Source: Cepaea nemoralis (Eukaryota; Mollusca; Gastropoda; Stylommatophora; Helicidae). From it: a stretch of 64,000 nucleotides of DNA. This document shows, in pieces, positions 10,393 to 18,066 of this stretch (position 1 is the first letter of the stretch; every line of letters starts with the position of its first letter). The position numbers and the translations under genes are program-made. The DNA is taken from positions 294,223 through 358,222 of the forward strand of contig JACEFZ010002112.1 of the NCBI GenBank assembly GCA_014155875.1, read 5' to 3'. Below the pieces are notes generated by a model, which had not been told where the DNA came from, searched no databases, and saw only the letters and a program-made list of their open reading frames with translations.

Positions 10393-10602
10393 CTATAACA
10401 ACCATCCCAAGAGGGAGCCCAAGACGGGGATGTCCTTGATTGGTGACTTGGGCCCAAAGATGATTCCTTTCCCACTAACAATCTGACTCTTCCTTCCACC
10501 ACACACAATGCAGGTGCCACGCTTAACCGACCGCCCATTCTTCATCTTGCTAATCGTCCCACCCTTAGTGGGGGTCTGTCTCTTACACCGAAAACAATAC
10601 AT
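10393..10602 (-). CDS. DUF5679-like zinc-ribbon protein, copy 1
   Basis: A 69-aa protein with two Cys pairs, MYCFRCKRQTPT at the start and TCIVCGGRKSQIV about 27 residues later, separated by a KNGRSVKRG turn. This is the layout of DUF5679-type zinc ribbons. A short hydrophobic tail (PVLGSLLGWLL) ends it. It is a clear paralogue of the protein at 10960-11154. It follows the phospholipase gene on the same strand, and its promoter-like motif TTTGAATATAT overlaps that gene's stop codon. The role in Polintons is unknown; nucleic-acid or protein binding is the likely guess. Confidence 0.8.
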   Translation of the reverse strand: MYCFRCKRQTPTKGGTISKMKNGRSVKRGTCIVCGGRKSQIVSGKGIIFGPKSPIKDIPVLGSLLGWLL

Positions 10603-10623
10603 ATTGATATACTACAGATGTCT

Positions 10624-10634
10624 ATATATTCAAA
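10624..10634 (-). promoter_or_regulatory. TTTGAATATAT promoter-like motif (i)
   Basis: On the minus strand, 21 nt before the ATG of the DUF5679-like gene and overlapping the TGA stop (10630-10632) of the upstream phospholipase frame. It matches three other sites in the element in both sequence and position. Confidence 0.5.
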
Positions 10635-10959
10635 ACGAGGGCGCACCCATACCAAAGCGGCTCTTGACCGACATCAGGGCCGAGACTATGCGGGCATCGC
10701 GCCTCTCCCAGTCTGGGGCACCACCAGACGCTGCAATATTTTCAGCCGCCGCGGCTAGGACATCATCAGCAACGTTGCGGTTAGCTGTATCACTGTGAGC
10801 CGCATAAGCAATGTCGTGAGCCTTGCAGGCGCGGTCGAGTGTGTTGACCCCCTCATAGCCTTGGGCCATCCGCTTATCTAGTTTAGTGAAAGGGCCGCAG
10901 TAGCTATATTTCCCTGTATTCTGGAACGAGCCCCCAGGAACATCCTCAGAGCTGACGCC
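10630..10959 (-). pseudogene. parvovirus-type phospholipase A2 domain, cut off by an in-frame TAG
   Basis: The frame encodes a phospholipase A2 of the viral capsid type. The calcium-loop signature YCGP, followed by FTKLDKR, lies near 10880-10910, and the catalytic HD block (LDRACKAHDIAY) lies near 10800-10840. It is in the same frame as the DUF5679-like gene upstream and is separated from it only by a TAG at 10960-10962. No ATG precedes the calcium loop; the first ATG (10867-10869) would make a protein without it. The simplest reading is a single zinc-ribbon plus PLA2 protein with a nonsense mutation; stop readthrough is the alternative. Such enzymes help virions cross membranes. Confidence 0.75.
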
Positions 10960-11154
10960 CTAAGGCAGCCTCATATGCAGCTCAGGCAAAGGCAACATAT
11001 TCAGTGCTTTGTTGAGGAGCCCCATACCAACAATCTGGCTCTTCTTAGCACCGCAAACTTCACAGAGGCCGCGCCTGGTTATTCGACGATTTTTCAGCAC
11101 GACCTCCGACTCCTCCAGCGTAGGAGTCTGCTTCTTACAGCGCAGGCAATACAT
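10960..11154 (-). CDS. DUF5679-like zinc-ribbon, copy 2 (N-terminal part of a zinc-ribbon/PLA2 frame)
   Basis: A 64-aa frame starting MYCLRCKKQTPT, with the second pair in LCEVCGAKKSQIV, ending MRLP and a TAG. Downstream of the TAG the same frame continues into the phospholipase domain without any other break. It shares the MYC-x-RCK-x-QTPT start and the KSQIV block with copy 1. Its ATG is only 33 nt from the divergent ATPase ATG. The ATG was chosen because an upstream extension runs through the promoter region. Confidence 0.8.
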   Translation of the reverse strand: MYCLRCKKQTPTLEESEVVLKNRRITRRGLCEVCGAKKSQIVGMGLLNKALNMLPLPELHMRLP

Positions 11155-11187
11155 ATTGAAGATATTGTAAATATGTATATATTTAAA
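11155..11187. promoter_or_regulatory. 33-bp bidirectional intergenic region with TTTAAATATAT motif (ii)
   Basis: This is the whole gap between the divergent ATGs of the zinc-ribbon/PLA2 frame (-) and the ATPase (+). It is nearly pure A/T. On the minus strand TTTAAATATAT (11177-11187) lies 22 nt from the start codon, like motif (i); on the plus strand it directly abuts the ATPase ATG. Confidence 0.55.
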
Positions 11188-11871
11188 ATGGAGATAACCA
11201 ACTTCGACCTTGAGGACAAAGCCCGCCACCACCACCACTGGCTGCTGCCGGACACCGTTCGTTGTGTTGTGTGCGGGCCATCGGGGTGCGGAAAAACAAA
11301 CATGATGCTCAACCTACTACTGAAGCCGGGCTACCTAAACTATGACCGACTGCACCTGTACTCGAAGTCTTTGGGACAGGACAAGTACCAGTTCCTCCAG
11401 GATTGGGCCGAGTCTGTCGGGGAGGTTGCGGGCCAAAATATTGCCTCCTGTCATAGCTCAGCCGAAGACATCATCCCCGTTGAGGACCTGAACCCTGAAG
11501 AGAGAGCTGTCATGGTCTTTGACGATGTCATGCTGGAGAAGCAGGGACCGATCGAGAAGTACTTCTGCCAGGGCCGGCACGGCGGTGCCGACACATTCTA
11601 CCTAACCCAGAGCTTCTTCAGAATTCCCAAGCAGGCCATCCGTGACAATGCCAATCTATTGGTGATCTTCAACTAAGACACGAAGAACCTGCGCGCCATC
11701 CATGACTCCTATGTTGGTGGTGATATGCCCTTTGATGAATTCAGGGAGTTCTTCACAGAGTGTACTAGCAAACCTTACGGTTTCGCAGTAATCGACCTGA
11801 CCAGCAAGGCCCACGATGGTAAATACCGATGTGGATTCGATCGGTTCTATATCCCAAAGTCTTCTATTTAA
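11188..11871 (+). pseudogene. FtsK/HerA-type genome-packaging ATPase with an in-frame TAA
   Basis: The frame encodes a 227-codon packaging ATPase. Walker A is GPSGCGKT at residues 30-37, Walker B is VMVFDDV with acidic residues at about 112-113, and a sensor-like YLTQSFF lies near 138. A TAA at 11674-11676 (codon 163) interrupts it; the same frame then continues with family-like sequence (IHDSYVGGDMPFDEF, YGFAVIDLTS) to the true stop at 11869-11871. A single base change explains the stop. The upstream frame before 11188 has no family support. The ATPase would pump DNA into the capsid. Confidence 0.85.
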
Positions 11872-11877
11872 ATATAT
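11867..11877 (+). promoter_or_regulatory. TTTAAATATAT promoter-like motif (iii)
   Basis: 20 nt before the ATG of the coiled-coil protein at 11898, overlapping the TAA terminal stop (11869-11871) of the ATPase. Same sequence as motif (ii), same spacing class. Confidence 0.5.
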
Positions 11878-11897
11878 GTTATTGTGATAGCGACAAC

Positions 11898-13064
11898 ATG
11901 TGGGCTGATGTGACTAACCAAGCAAAGCGTAACGCTTTTGTGAAGGATTATCTAGCACGTCGGGACCGCCTGAAGCAGCGGTTTCTGGCGGAGAGGGTGG
12001 GGGAAGCAGATTTACAACAGGAGGCAGCCAAACTCTTCACACCAATTACTAAAACTGTAGCAGATAGGTCAGCACAACAAACGGGGGCAATAAGCCAAAT
12101 GGTCAAAGCTCAGACCGGTGAGTTGGCTAAAATAGCAGACAAACAGACCGGCGAATTGGCTAGACAGACAAACAAACAAGCTAACGAGCTAGCTCAGGCC
12201 ATTGTGGCATTGAACAGGGCCATTGAGGACAGAGTTAGAGCCCTGGAGGAGGCCAGAGCAGAGGAGGCCAGAGCAGAGGAGGCCATAGCCCCAGTGTTTG
12301 AGGCTGCCCCCCCCCTTCAGGACCTATTATAATTGATGTAGATCAGGGCTTGGACGAGGAAATCGTTAGTGGGAAATATAAGTACCCAATGCCTAGCACA
12401 CTCCTCCAGGAGTCGGATGATGTACTTCGCAGCATCCTTGATACCACCGCAAAACTCAATTCAAACACGCTCGGGGGGGAAGAAGAGGAGGGTCGGCGTC
12501 ACTAGGGTAGAGATTGAACAAATAGATCGAGATATTGCAGCTATACAAGCATTCAGGGAGCGTATTAAAACTATATTGGACAATCGACAAGAGGATATCG
12601 TCCGTGGGAATGGGTTGAAACTCCGAGGGAGCAAATTCGGCACCCTAACTATTGATCCCGCAGCTCTGGCTGCGGGCCGGTTGCAAGCTTTTGACGGGGA
12701 CACCCTAGTATTGTCGGCTCCAGCAGATGAGACGCTGTACGATCTCCTAACCAAGCGCTTCGTCAAAGCAAAGCAATACACTCCACAAGCTATTGAGACA
12801 TTTAGCTGGCTGGCCCAACTAGCTAAAATACCAGTCTATAACAAAAAAGGTAGAAAATACGGACTAATCCGAGGTAGTGGTGTGTTATACTACAACGACC
12901 CCAACACTCTGGTGGAGCGCCTAGCCCTGTTAGTAGCTTCGAAGGAGGCGGGGAATACGGGAGTTGACACAGAAATATCTGCGATACTGGATGAGCTTAT
13001 GCGCAGTGGAGTGGTCTCTACGGAGCAGGCCATCAAGTTGAACAGAAGAATCTTCATTCATTAA
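11898..13064 (+). pseudogene. conserved Polinton coiled-coil protein, two homopolymer frameshifts
   Basis: The first 135 residues, from MWADVTNQAK, are helical with repeated glutamine-rich units (QTGELAKIADKQ, QTGELARQTNKQ) and an acidic repeat EEARAEEA. The frame shifts at a run of nine C (12307-12315) and again at a run of seven G (12473-12479). The last part (about 12480-13064) is compact and conserved-looking, with LKLRGSKFGTLTIDP and NKKGRKYGLIRGSGV. I recognise this arrangement as common in Polintons between ATPase and minor capsid genes, but I know no function; a virion core role is inferred from position. Both breaks are in homopolymers, so sequencing error must be excluded. Confidence 0.7.
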
Positions 13065-13066
13065 AC

Positions 13067-13861
13067 ATGGAGCTTCAAGTGTTGAAGGACATCCGCGATC
13101 GCCTCGCAGCGCTGGAGGTGCGACTCGCACCGAAGGAGAATATATCCCTGGTTGTAACGTCGGATAAAAGCGACTGGACGACCTACTACTCCCCAGCGCT
13201 GTACCTTGACCCCCAGAAGTCATACGAGCTGGCCTTGCTGAATCTAGAGACCTACAACTCCATCAGCAATGTTAACTCCACCAACAATACTTTCGTCTAC
13301 CGTGTGGAGAAGAAGGAGTGGAAAACCATCACCATAGAAGAGGGAGCCTATGAGCTCGCCCAGATCAATCGAGAGATTCAAAGAAAGATGGAGGAGGTCA
13401 AGGATTGGGATGAGAAGGCTGAGGAGAAGTATTACATTACCATAGGACCCAACCCCTCAACCCTTCGAGCTTTTGTAAAGATAACCAACCCAGACTATGA
13501 GGTTGATATGGGTGCTTCGTCTTTGCGCAAAATACTGGGGTTTGACCCACAAATATTGACTAAGGGCTATAAAGAAGGGGAGAAGCCAATAGACATCTTC
13601 CATGTGAATAGCATTCTGGTCAATTGTAATGTGGTGAGTGGGGCTTATCTCGGAGGTGGGACCCACCCCACCATCTACTCATTCTTCCCAAACGTGTGCC
13701 CTGGCTATAAGATCTTAGAGTCTCCCAGAACGGCTGTCTACCTCCCTATCACCCAAGCTGGTAGTATACACAGCATACGCGTCTGGTTGACTGACCAAGA
13801 CGGCGCACAATTAAACTTTAGAGGCGAGCAAACTATAAGGCTACATATTCGCAGTGTGTAA
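13067..13861 (+). CDS. minor capsid protein (penton, single jelly-roll)
   Basis: A 264-aa intact protein beginning two bases after the preceding stop. After a short coiled N-terminus (DIRDRLAALEVRL) comes a beta-rich body, and the C-terminus has the block LPITQAGSIHSIRVWLTDQDG then RLHIRSV, typical of Polinton minor capsid proteins. Size and its place before the major capsid gene agree. It would form the capsid vertices. No lesions were seen. A host receptor role cannot be judged. Confidence 0.75.
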   Translation: MELQVLKDIRDRLAALEVRLAPKENISLVVTSDKSDWTTYYSPALYLDPQKSYELALLNLETYNSISNVNSTNNTFVYRVEKKEWKTITIEEGAYELAQINREIQRKMEEVKDWDEKAEEKYYITIGPNPSTLRAFVKITNPDYEVDMGASSLRKILGFDPQILTKGYKEGEKPIDIFHVNSILVNCNVVSGAYLGGGTHPTIYSFFPNVCPGYKILESPRTAVYLPITQAGSIHSIRVWLTDQDGAQLNFRGEQTIRLHIRSV

Positions 13862-13863
13862 CC

Positions 13864-14286
13864 ATGTATGTTTTCCCAAGACGTCGGATGCGGGTAGGTG
13901 GGGGGATGTTCGATTGGTTGGGCTCGGCAGCTCGGACGGTTGGAAGTCTGGTCTCTTCAGGTGCTAAGGTGATACCCAGTGCCGTCAGTAAAGTCGCCAA
14001 ATTTATTGGCAGCCCCATAGTTAGGAATGTGGCCAAGACAACGGAGTCTGTGGCCTCCGCAGGTGCAGCCGCCAAAAAGCTGGTGGACGCTCTCAGGCCT
14101 TTGCCGCCCCAGCTGAAAAGGGAACTCACAGCTAAGAGCGCTGAAGTTTTGAAGCAGCTCGCTGTCCAGCCCGAGCTCGCTGTCCAGCCCGAGCTCGCTG
14201 TCCAGCCCCCCAGTCTGGAGTCGCTGGACATCGCCAGCCGAGGTGGAGGTTTCAAGACAATTAGAGATAAGTCTAGACGTTTATAA
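13864..14286 (+). CDS. small basic/amphipathic virion protein with AVQPEL repeats
   Basis: A 140-aa protein starting two bases after the penton stop. It opens with an Arg-rich segment (MYVFPRRRMRVGGG), followed by an amphipathic Ala/Val/Ser-rich stretch (about residues 15-60), and has three copies of LAVQPE-like units (about 104-118) from an 18-bp tandem DNA repeat. The RVGGG stretch loosely resembles an adenain cleavage site, which would suit an adenovirus core-like protein. That is an inference. The role is otherwise unknown. Confidence 0.6.
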   Translation: MYVFPRRRMRVGGGMFDWLGSAARTVGSLVSSGAKVIPSAVSKVAKFIGSPIVRNVAKTTESVASAGAAAKKLVDALRPLPPQLKRELTAKSAEVLKQLAVQPELAVQPELAVQPPSLESLDIASRGGGFKTIRDKSRRL

Positions 14287-14293
14287 TATCACC

Positions 14294-15554
14294 ATGGAGG
14301 AGCTCCGCACTTCTATGCTTGAAATTACCGAGCCTGTGCATGTTGATGAAGGTATTGAATCCTTTGAGTATCGGGAGTATGAGTCACAGAACCCTGCCGC
14401 TCTCAACCAGAATACCACTATCCAGATTGATATACACGCTCAGGATGCCTTCACTTGCCCTTCCAAGAGCTATCTTCTTGTAGAAGGCCGGCTCAGATCG
14501 TTTCGAGAGGAATACTATGATGCGAATAGTCTGGTGGCTTTGGTTAACAACGCGGTCGCGTTCATGTTCAACAAAATACGTTACCAACTCAACAACAACA
14601 CCATCGATGATGTGTCATATCCTGGGCAGACCACCACCATGATGACTCTTCTGTCGTGTGGGGAGGACTTTGCTTGGGGCGAAGGCCTCAATATGGGTTG
14701 GTATAAGGACTCTGATGTGGGGGCTGCTGCGGCGGGGAATTCCGGTTGGGAAAGGCGGCAGCTTATTATTATGAAGAAACCCCAAACTCCGGGCATGTTC
14801 AGTTTCTGTGTCCCACTCAAATACTTCTTTGGGTTTTGTAATGATTATCAGAAGGTGCTCTATGGCGTCAAGCAGTCCCTACTGCTAGATCGCCAGAACG
14901 ACGCTCAGGCCATCCATCGCAGTAGTTTCGAGCGGGCGGCTGTGCCCGCCGCGGAAGGTAGAGCCGCCGTAACCGCTGTGGTCCCCCCACCAGAGGGTAG
15001 GATTGAACTGTCTAAGATTGCCTTGATGATGCCTCACTTTATTCCCTCTCTGACCTATATGAGCTCGCTCATGACCCTGATAGAGAATAAAGTTAGAGTG
15101 CCTGTGGCTTTTCGCGCCTTACAGTGTGATAGTTTGGCAGTGCCGCAGTCCACATCCTTCACCTGGCAGTTGGGAGTTAAATCCCAAACAGAGAAGCCTC
15201 GGTGGATTCTGGTGGCTTTTCAAACAGCTCGTGAAAATGATCAGGCGAAGAACAATGCCATATTTGATCATGTGCGGGTGAAGAATATTCACGCCCTGAT
15301 TAACAGCGCACGCTACCCCCTAGTGGATCTGAATGTCAACTTCGCTGAGTATAGAACCTCTCGGGCCTACAAAGCTTTTGCAGACTTCAAGCAGACTTTT
15401 GCAGACTTCATGAAGCAGACTTCAAGCTATCACTCTCAAGGTGGAGTTCGATGTTGCTGTGCCTGCAGACACCAAGGCTTTCGCTGTGGTCATTGCAGAT
15501 AAGTCTCTGTTCTTAGAATCTGACGGCAGGAAGTTTACTACAGTCTTGAATTAA
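14294..15554 (+). pseudogene. major capsid protein (double jelly-roll), C-terminus damaged
   Basis: The ATG at 14294 opens a frame of 402 codons with the MCP-like start (SFEYREYESQNPAALNQNTT) and a long beta-rich body, e.g. LALMMPHF-type and FTWQLGVKSQ segments. It matches Polinton double jelly-roll capsid proteins in position and style. Near 15375-15419 a 21-24 bp unit (CTTTTGCAGACTTCA) is duplicated, and after about 15425 the protein-like signal moves to another frame, which ends KFTTVLN at 15552-15554. The family normally has a longer segment here, so a small deletion plus frame change is likely. The in-frame end at 15502 is a Cys-rich artefact. Confidence 0.8.
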
Positions 15555-15557
15555 ACA

Positions 15558-15570
15558 CTAGAGATATAGT
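15558..15570 (+). promoter_or_regulatory. CTAGAGATATAGT motif before the hydrophobic-protein gene
   Basis: Three nt before the ATG at 15574. A near-identical copy directly precedes the minus-strand ATG at 19382, and a related core precedes the integrase. Confidence 0.4.
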
Positions 15571-15573
15571 GAA

Positions 15574-16237
15574 ATGACTATGGCGCTGGTATCATATGGG
15601 CTGAGCCTCTCTCCGGGCAGAAAGAGACGTTGGTCAAGGCGGCGAAAGACGGCACTGGTGCCACCCTACGCCTGGGTGTGGGGCAGCTGCACGGTGCTGA
15701 TAAAGTCGGCCTGACCCAGCGTCAGATTAACCACATTAAGAAGAATGTGGCGGTGGGTTCTGGGGCTGAGCTGGTCTTCTCGAAGAGCCAGATCAAAAAG
15801 ATGGTTAAGGTGGGTGGGTTTTTCCCCGCCTTGGGGGTTGTGATCCCTCTCTTGGCTAAGGCGCTCCCCTGGCTGGGTGGCTTGGGAGGCTTGATGGGTG
15901 GAGCTGCTGGTGTGGCACAGGCAGTTGACCAGGCCCGTCATAACCGGGCGATGGAGGGTCGGGGTTTGGGGATGACCTTCTGGGTAGGGTGATGCGTGAA
16001 GTGGGTGGTGTGTCTCGCAGTATTGAGCAGTTTGGCCGCCCGAGGAAGGGTCAGGGTTTAGGGGAGGATGTTATGAAGTTGGCGCTGGCCGGGCGGCCTC
16101 AGCTGGGGGGTTTAGGAGAGGATATTTTGAAGTTGGTGTTGGCCAACCAACCTGGTCTTAGGGACATGCTGGGGGTGGGGGGTAAGGGTGTGTACCTGGC
16201 TAGAGGTGGTAAGGGGATGAAAAAAAAGAAGCATTAA
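15574..16237 (+). pseudogene. conserved Polinton hydrophobic structural protein, two frameshifts
   Basis: The N-terminal part has the pattern of a conserved Polinton/adintovirus protein: repeated Gly-plus-hydrophobic strands (GATLRLGVGQLHGADK, LTQRQINHIKKN, ELVFSKSQIKKM). A strongly hydrophobic segment (FFPALGVVIPLLAKALPW) follows. The frame is lost near 15612-15620, just after the ATG, and again at a G-run near 15969-15973. The last 80 codons hold repeats of GLGED-x-x-KL-x-LA and end in a Lys-rich tail (KGMKKKKH). A membrane-active or scaffold role is a guess from the hydrophobic segment. Confidence 0.65.
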
Positions 16238-16239
16238 GC

Positions 16240-16599
16240 AACTTTGATATTGAGAAGGCGGCTAACGATATACCCCACTTCCGCGGTGTGTTTATGCGCG
16301 ATGGTCTTCCCGCAGCTCTACACAGCCCGGAATGTGGGATTGTCAATCTAGACTCATCAGAGGGTGAGGGGACCCACTGGGTGGCTTATTACAGGGCGGG
16401 GCCTATGGCGGTTTACTTCGATAGTTTCGGGCTTGACCCGCCCCAGGAGATCCTGGATTATCTAGGGTGCCCCGTGCGCACCCAAACTTTTCAGCTGCAG
16501 AGGGCAGACGATGTGATCTGTGGTCATTTATGTCTTCATGTGCTTCGTGGACTGGCGGGCGGGCAGCAATTTGAAGACATAATACTGCGTATGGTATAG
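16240..16599 (+). CDS. adenain-like cysteine protease
   Basis: The frame carries the catalytic residues of adenovirus-type maturation proteases: His in GTHWVAYY (about 16375), Asp in VYFDSFG and Cys in ICGHLCLH (about 16519). It would cleave capsid precursors. The family start (NFDIEKAANDIPHFRGVF) is present from 16240, but no in-frame ATG precedes it; the first ATG is 16294, giving only 101 aa that still hold the triad. It overlaps the Lys-rich end of the previous gene in another frame, at an eight-A run (16220-16227), so a lost ATG or frameshift-based start is possible. Confidence 0.85.
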   Translation, partial: NFDIEKAANDIPHFRGVFMRDGLPAALHSPECGIVNLDSSEGEGTHWVAYYRAGPMAVYFDSFGLDPPQEILDYLGCPVRTQTFQLQRADDVICGHLCLHVLRGLAGGQQFEDIILRMV

Positions 16600-16602
16600 A
16601 CC

Positions 16603-17523
16603 ATGTTTGTTGGAAAGTGCAACGGAGGTACGGTTGTCCAGCTCAGCCGAGCTGGGCTCGTGAGCAAGTATGGGGACACTATGCAAGGTACACTATCCAT
16701 GGGTGGGTTTCGCCTCACTAATGTGGGGGAGCCTTCGGGACCTAGTGATGGTGCTACGCGTGGTTTTACGGAGCGGCTCTCTAAACGTGGAACGATGACA
16801 GAGGAACTCAATATGGGTACCCATAGAATCACCAATGTAGCTGAACCGGTTGGGGAGCAAGATGTGGCCACTAAAAAATATGTTGATGTGCAACATAGGG
16901 CTGCGCTGTTAGATGAACAGACTAGAGTTAAGGGGTACTGGACCAATACAAAAAATTATTTGGAAGGCCGATTCGGTGCCTCTGACTGGCCGTTGTGGTT
17001 TGTGGTACAAAATCCCTATCTTGGGTGGTCAAATAATAAACCCATTTACCTTTCAAATATGGGAGTACTACCATGCATACTTAACTTCGCTGATGGGATA
17101 TATGTAGGCTATGATGAAGCAGGCGCGTTCTACCTTAAAGGTGATGATAAGGTTTACACCCTTAGTTTGGTGGTGAACAGCCAGCCCAGGCCTGAATACA
17201 TTGATCGTCCCATCCCAGGGAGCAAATTATATATCAAGCTCCTTCTTATGGATGGGCCTTTTACAAATTGGGGGGATGTTATGCCAGGCCTTCAAGTAAA
17301 ATCTCTGGCTCGCAGGGCGAAGGGTTGGGTTATTATTACTTTCGGCGGAAAAGTGGAAGTTACTGATGACCGAATTGCAGTAAATGTACTTAAGGATGCT
17401 AAGGGTGTTGATACCATCAATCTGAGAGAAGTTAAGGTTTCACCGTGGATTCATCTTATAAAACTTTTGTATACCAACAACCTTGTCACTGAGGAGGATT
17501 CACAACGTATCACTGCGAATTGA
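16603..17523 (+). CDS. fibre-like protein with phage tail-fibre repeats
   Basis: A 306-aa intact protein starting 3 nt after the protease stop. Residues about 22-92 hold two repeats of the phage-fibre shaft kind: YGDTMQGTLSMGGFRLTNV followed by PSDGATRGF, and RGTMTEELNMGTHRITNV followed by QDVATKKYVD. The remaining 200 residues are an unrecognised globular, Gly/Trp-rich domain. By analogy with adenovirus and phage fibres it may be a trimeric host-attachment protein; this is inferred from the repeats and position. Its TGA stop overlaps promoter-like motif (iv). Confidence 0.75.
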   Translation: MFVGKCNGGTVVQLSRAGLVSKYGDTMQGTLSMGGFRLTNVGEPSGPSDGATRGFTERLSKRGTMTEELNMGTHRITNVAEPVGEQDVATKKYVDVQHRAALLDEQTRVKGYWTNTKNYLEGRFGASDWPLWFVVQNPYLGWSNNKPIYLSNMGVLPCILNFADGIYVGYDEAGAFYLKGDDKVYTLSLVVNSQPRPEYIDRPIPGSKLYIKLLLMDGPFTNWGDVMPGLQVKSLARRAKGWVIITFGGKVEVTDDRIAVNVLKDAKGVDTINLREVKVSPWIHLIKLLYTNNLVTEEDSQRITAN

Positions 17524-17529
17524 ATATAT
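17519..17529 (+). promoter_or_regulatory. ATTGAATATAT promoter-like motif (iv)
   Basis: 17 nt before the ATG at 17547, overlapping the fibre gene's TGA (17521-17523). It fits the motif at 10624, 11177 and 11867. Confidence 0.45.
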
Positions 17530-17546
17530 GGGTGCACTACTATACG

Positions 17547-18062
17547 ATGGCGCCCGACCAGGCCTTTCGTCTTCAAGAGATTACCAGACTACAGAAGACT
17601 TTGGAGGCTGAGCATGAAAAACGGTCTCTGCTGTATAAGAAATATCATCGGATTGTGAATGTCTTGGATGGGATTGATACAGCACTGCTTACGGTGAGTG
17701 TGGGGCTTCTATCAACTGCTATTGCAGTCCCAGTCGTCTTCGGCCTAGAGATAGGCGCTCTCGTATGTGGGCTATTGGGGGCGGCCGGCAAGTTGGTGAC
17801 CCACAGATGTGCGCTTAAAGCCAAGAAGCATGACGAAATCAGGATTTTGGTTGAATCGAAACTTTCAACAATCTCCGATCTTGTCTCGGTGGCCTTGCAG
17901 GACCAGGAAATTTCTGATGCAGAATTTAAATTAATTTTGAATGAATCAGTGAAATTTCAACAACAGCGGGCTGAAATTCGACGCAAAGTTTCTGCCGACT
18001 TGCACCAGAAAAAGGAGCTTACTGACTTCACCCCACCAGCCAGAAGCCCGCCTGCTAGATAG
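17547..18062 (+). CDS. membrane protein with hydrophobic hairpin and coiled coils
   Basis: A 171-aa intact protein. The N-terminal 45 residues are a charged helix (LQKTLEAEHEKRSLLYKKYH). Residues about 50-95 form two hydrophobic stretches (TALLTVSVGLLSTAIAVPVV and IGALVCGLLGAAGKL), and the rest is a charged helix with a Pro-rich tail. Similar uncharacterised proteins are frequent in invertebrate predicted proteomes, I believe mostly from such elements. A viroporin, holin-like or envelope-free membrane role is possible but unproven. It converges with the minus-strand gene at 18067, leaving only 4 nt. The ATG was preferred over a TTG-start extension. Confidence 0.7.
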   Translation: MAPDQAFRLQEITRLQKTLEAEHEKRSLLYKKYHRIVNVLDGIDTALLTVSVGLLSTAIAVPVVFGLEIGALVCGLLGAAGKLVTHRCALKAKKHDEIRILVESKLSTISDLVSVALQDQEISDAEFKLILNESVKFQQQRAEIRRKVSADLHQKKELTDFTPPARSPPAR

Positions 18063-18066
18063 CCCG

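Noticed and set aside
16536..16946. 136-aa minus-strand frame opposite the protease/fibre genes
   Set aside because: Shadow of two well-supported plus-strand genes in a GC-rich region.
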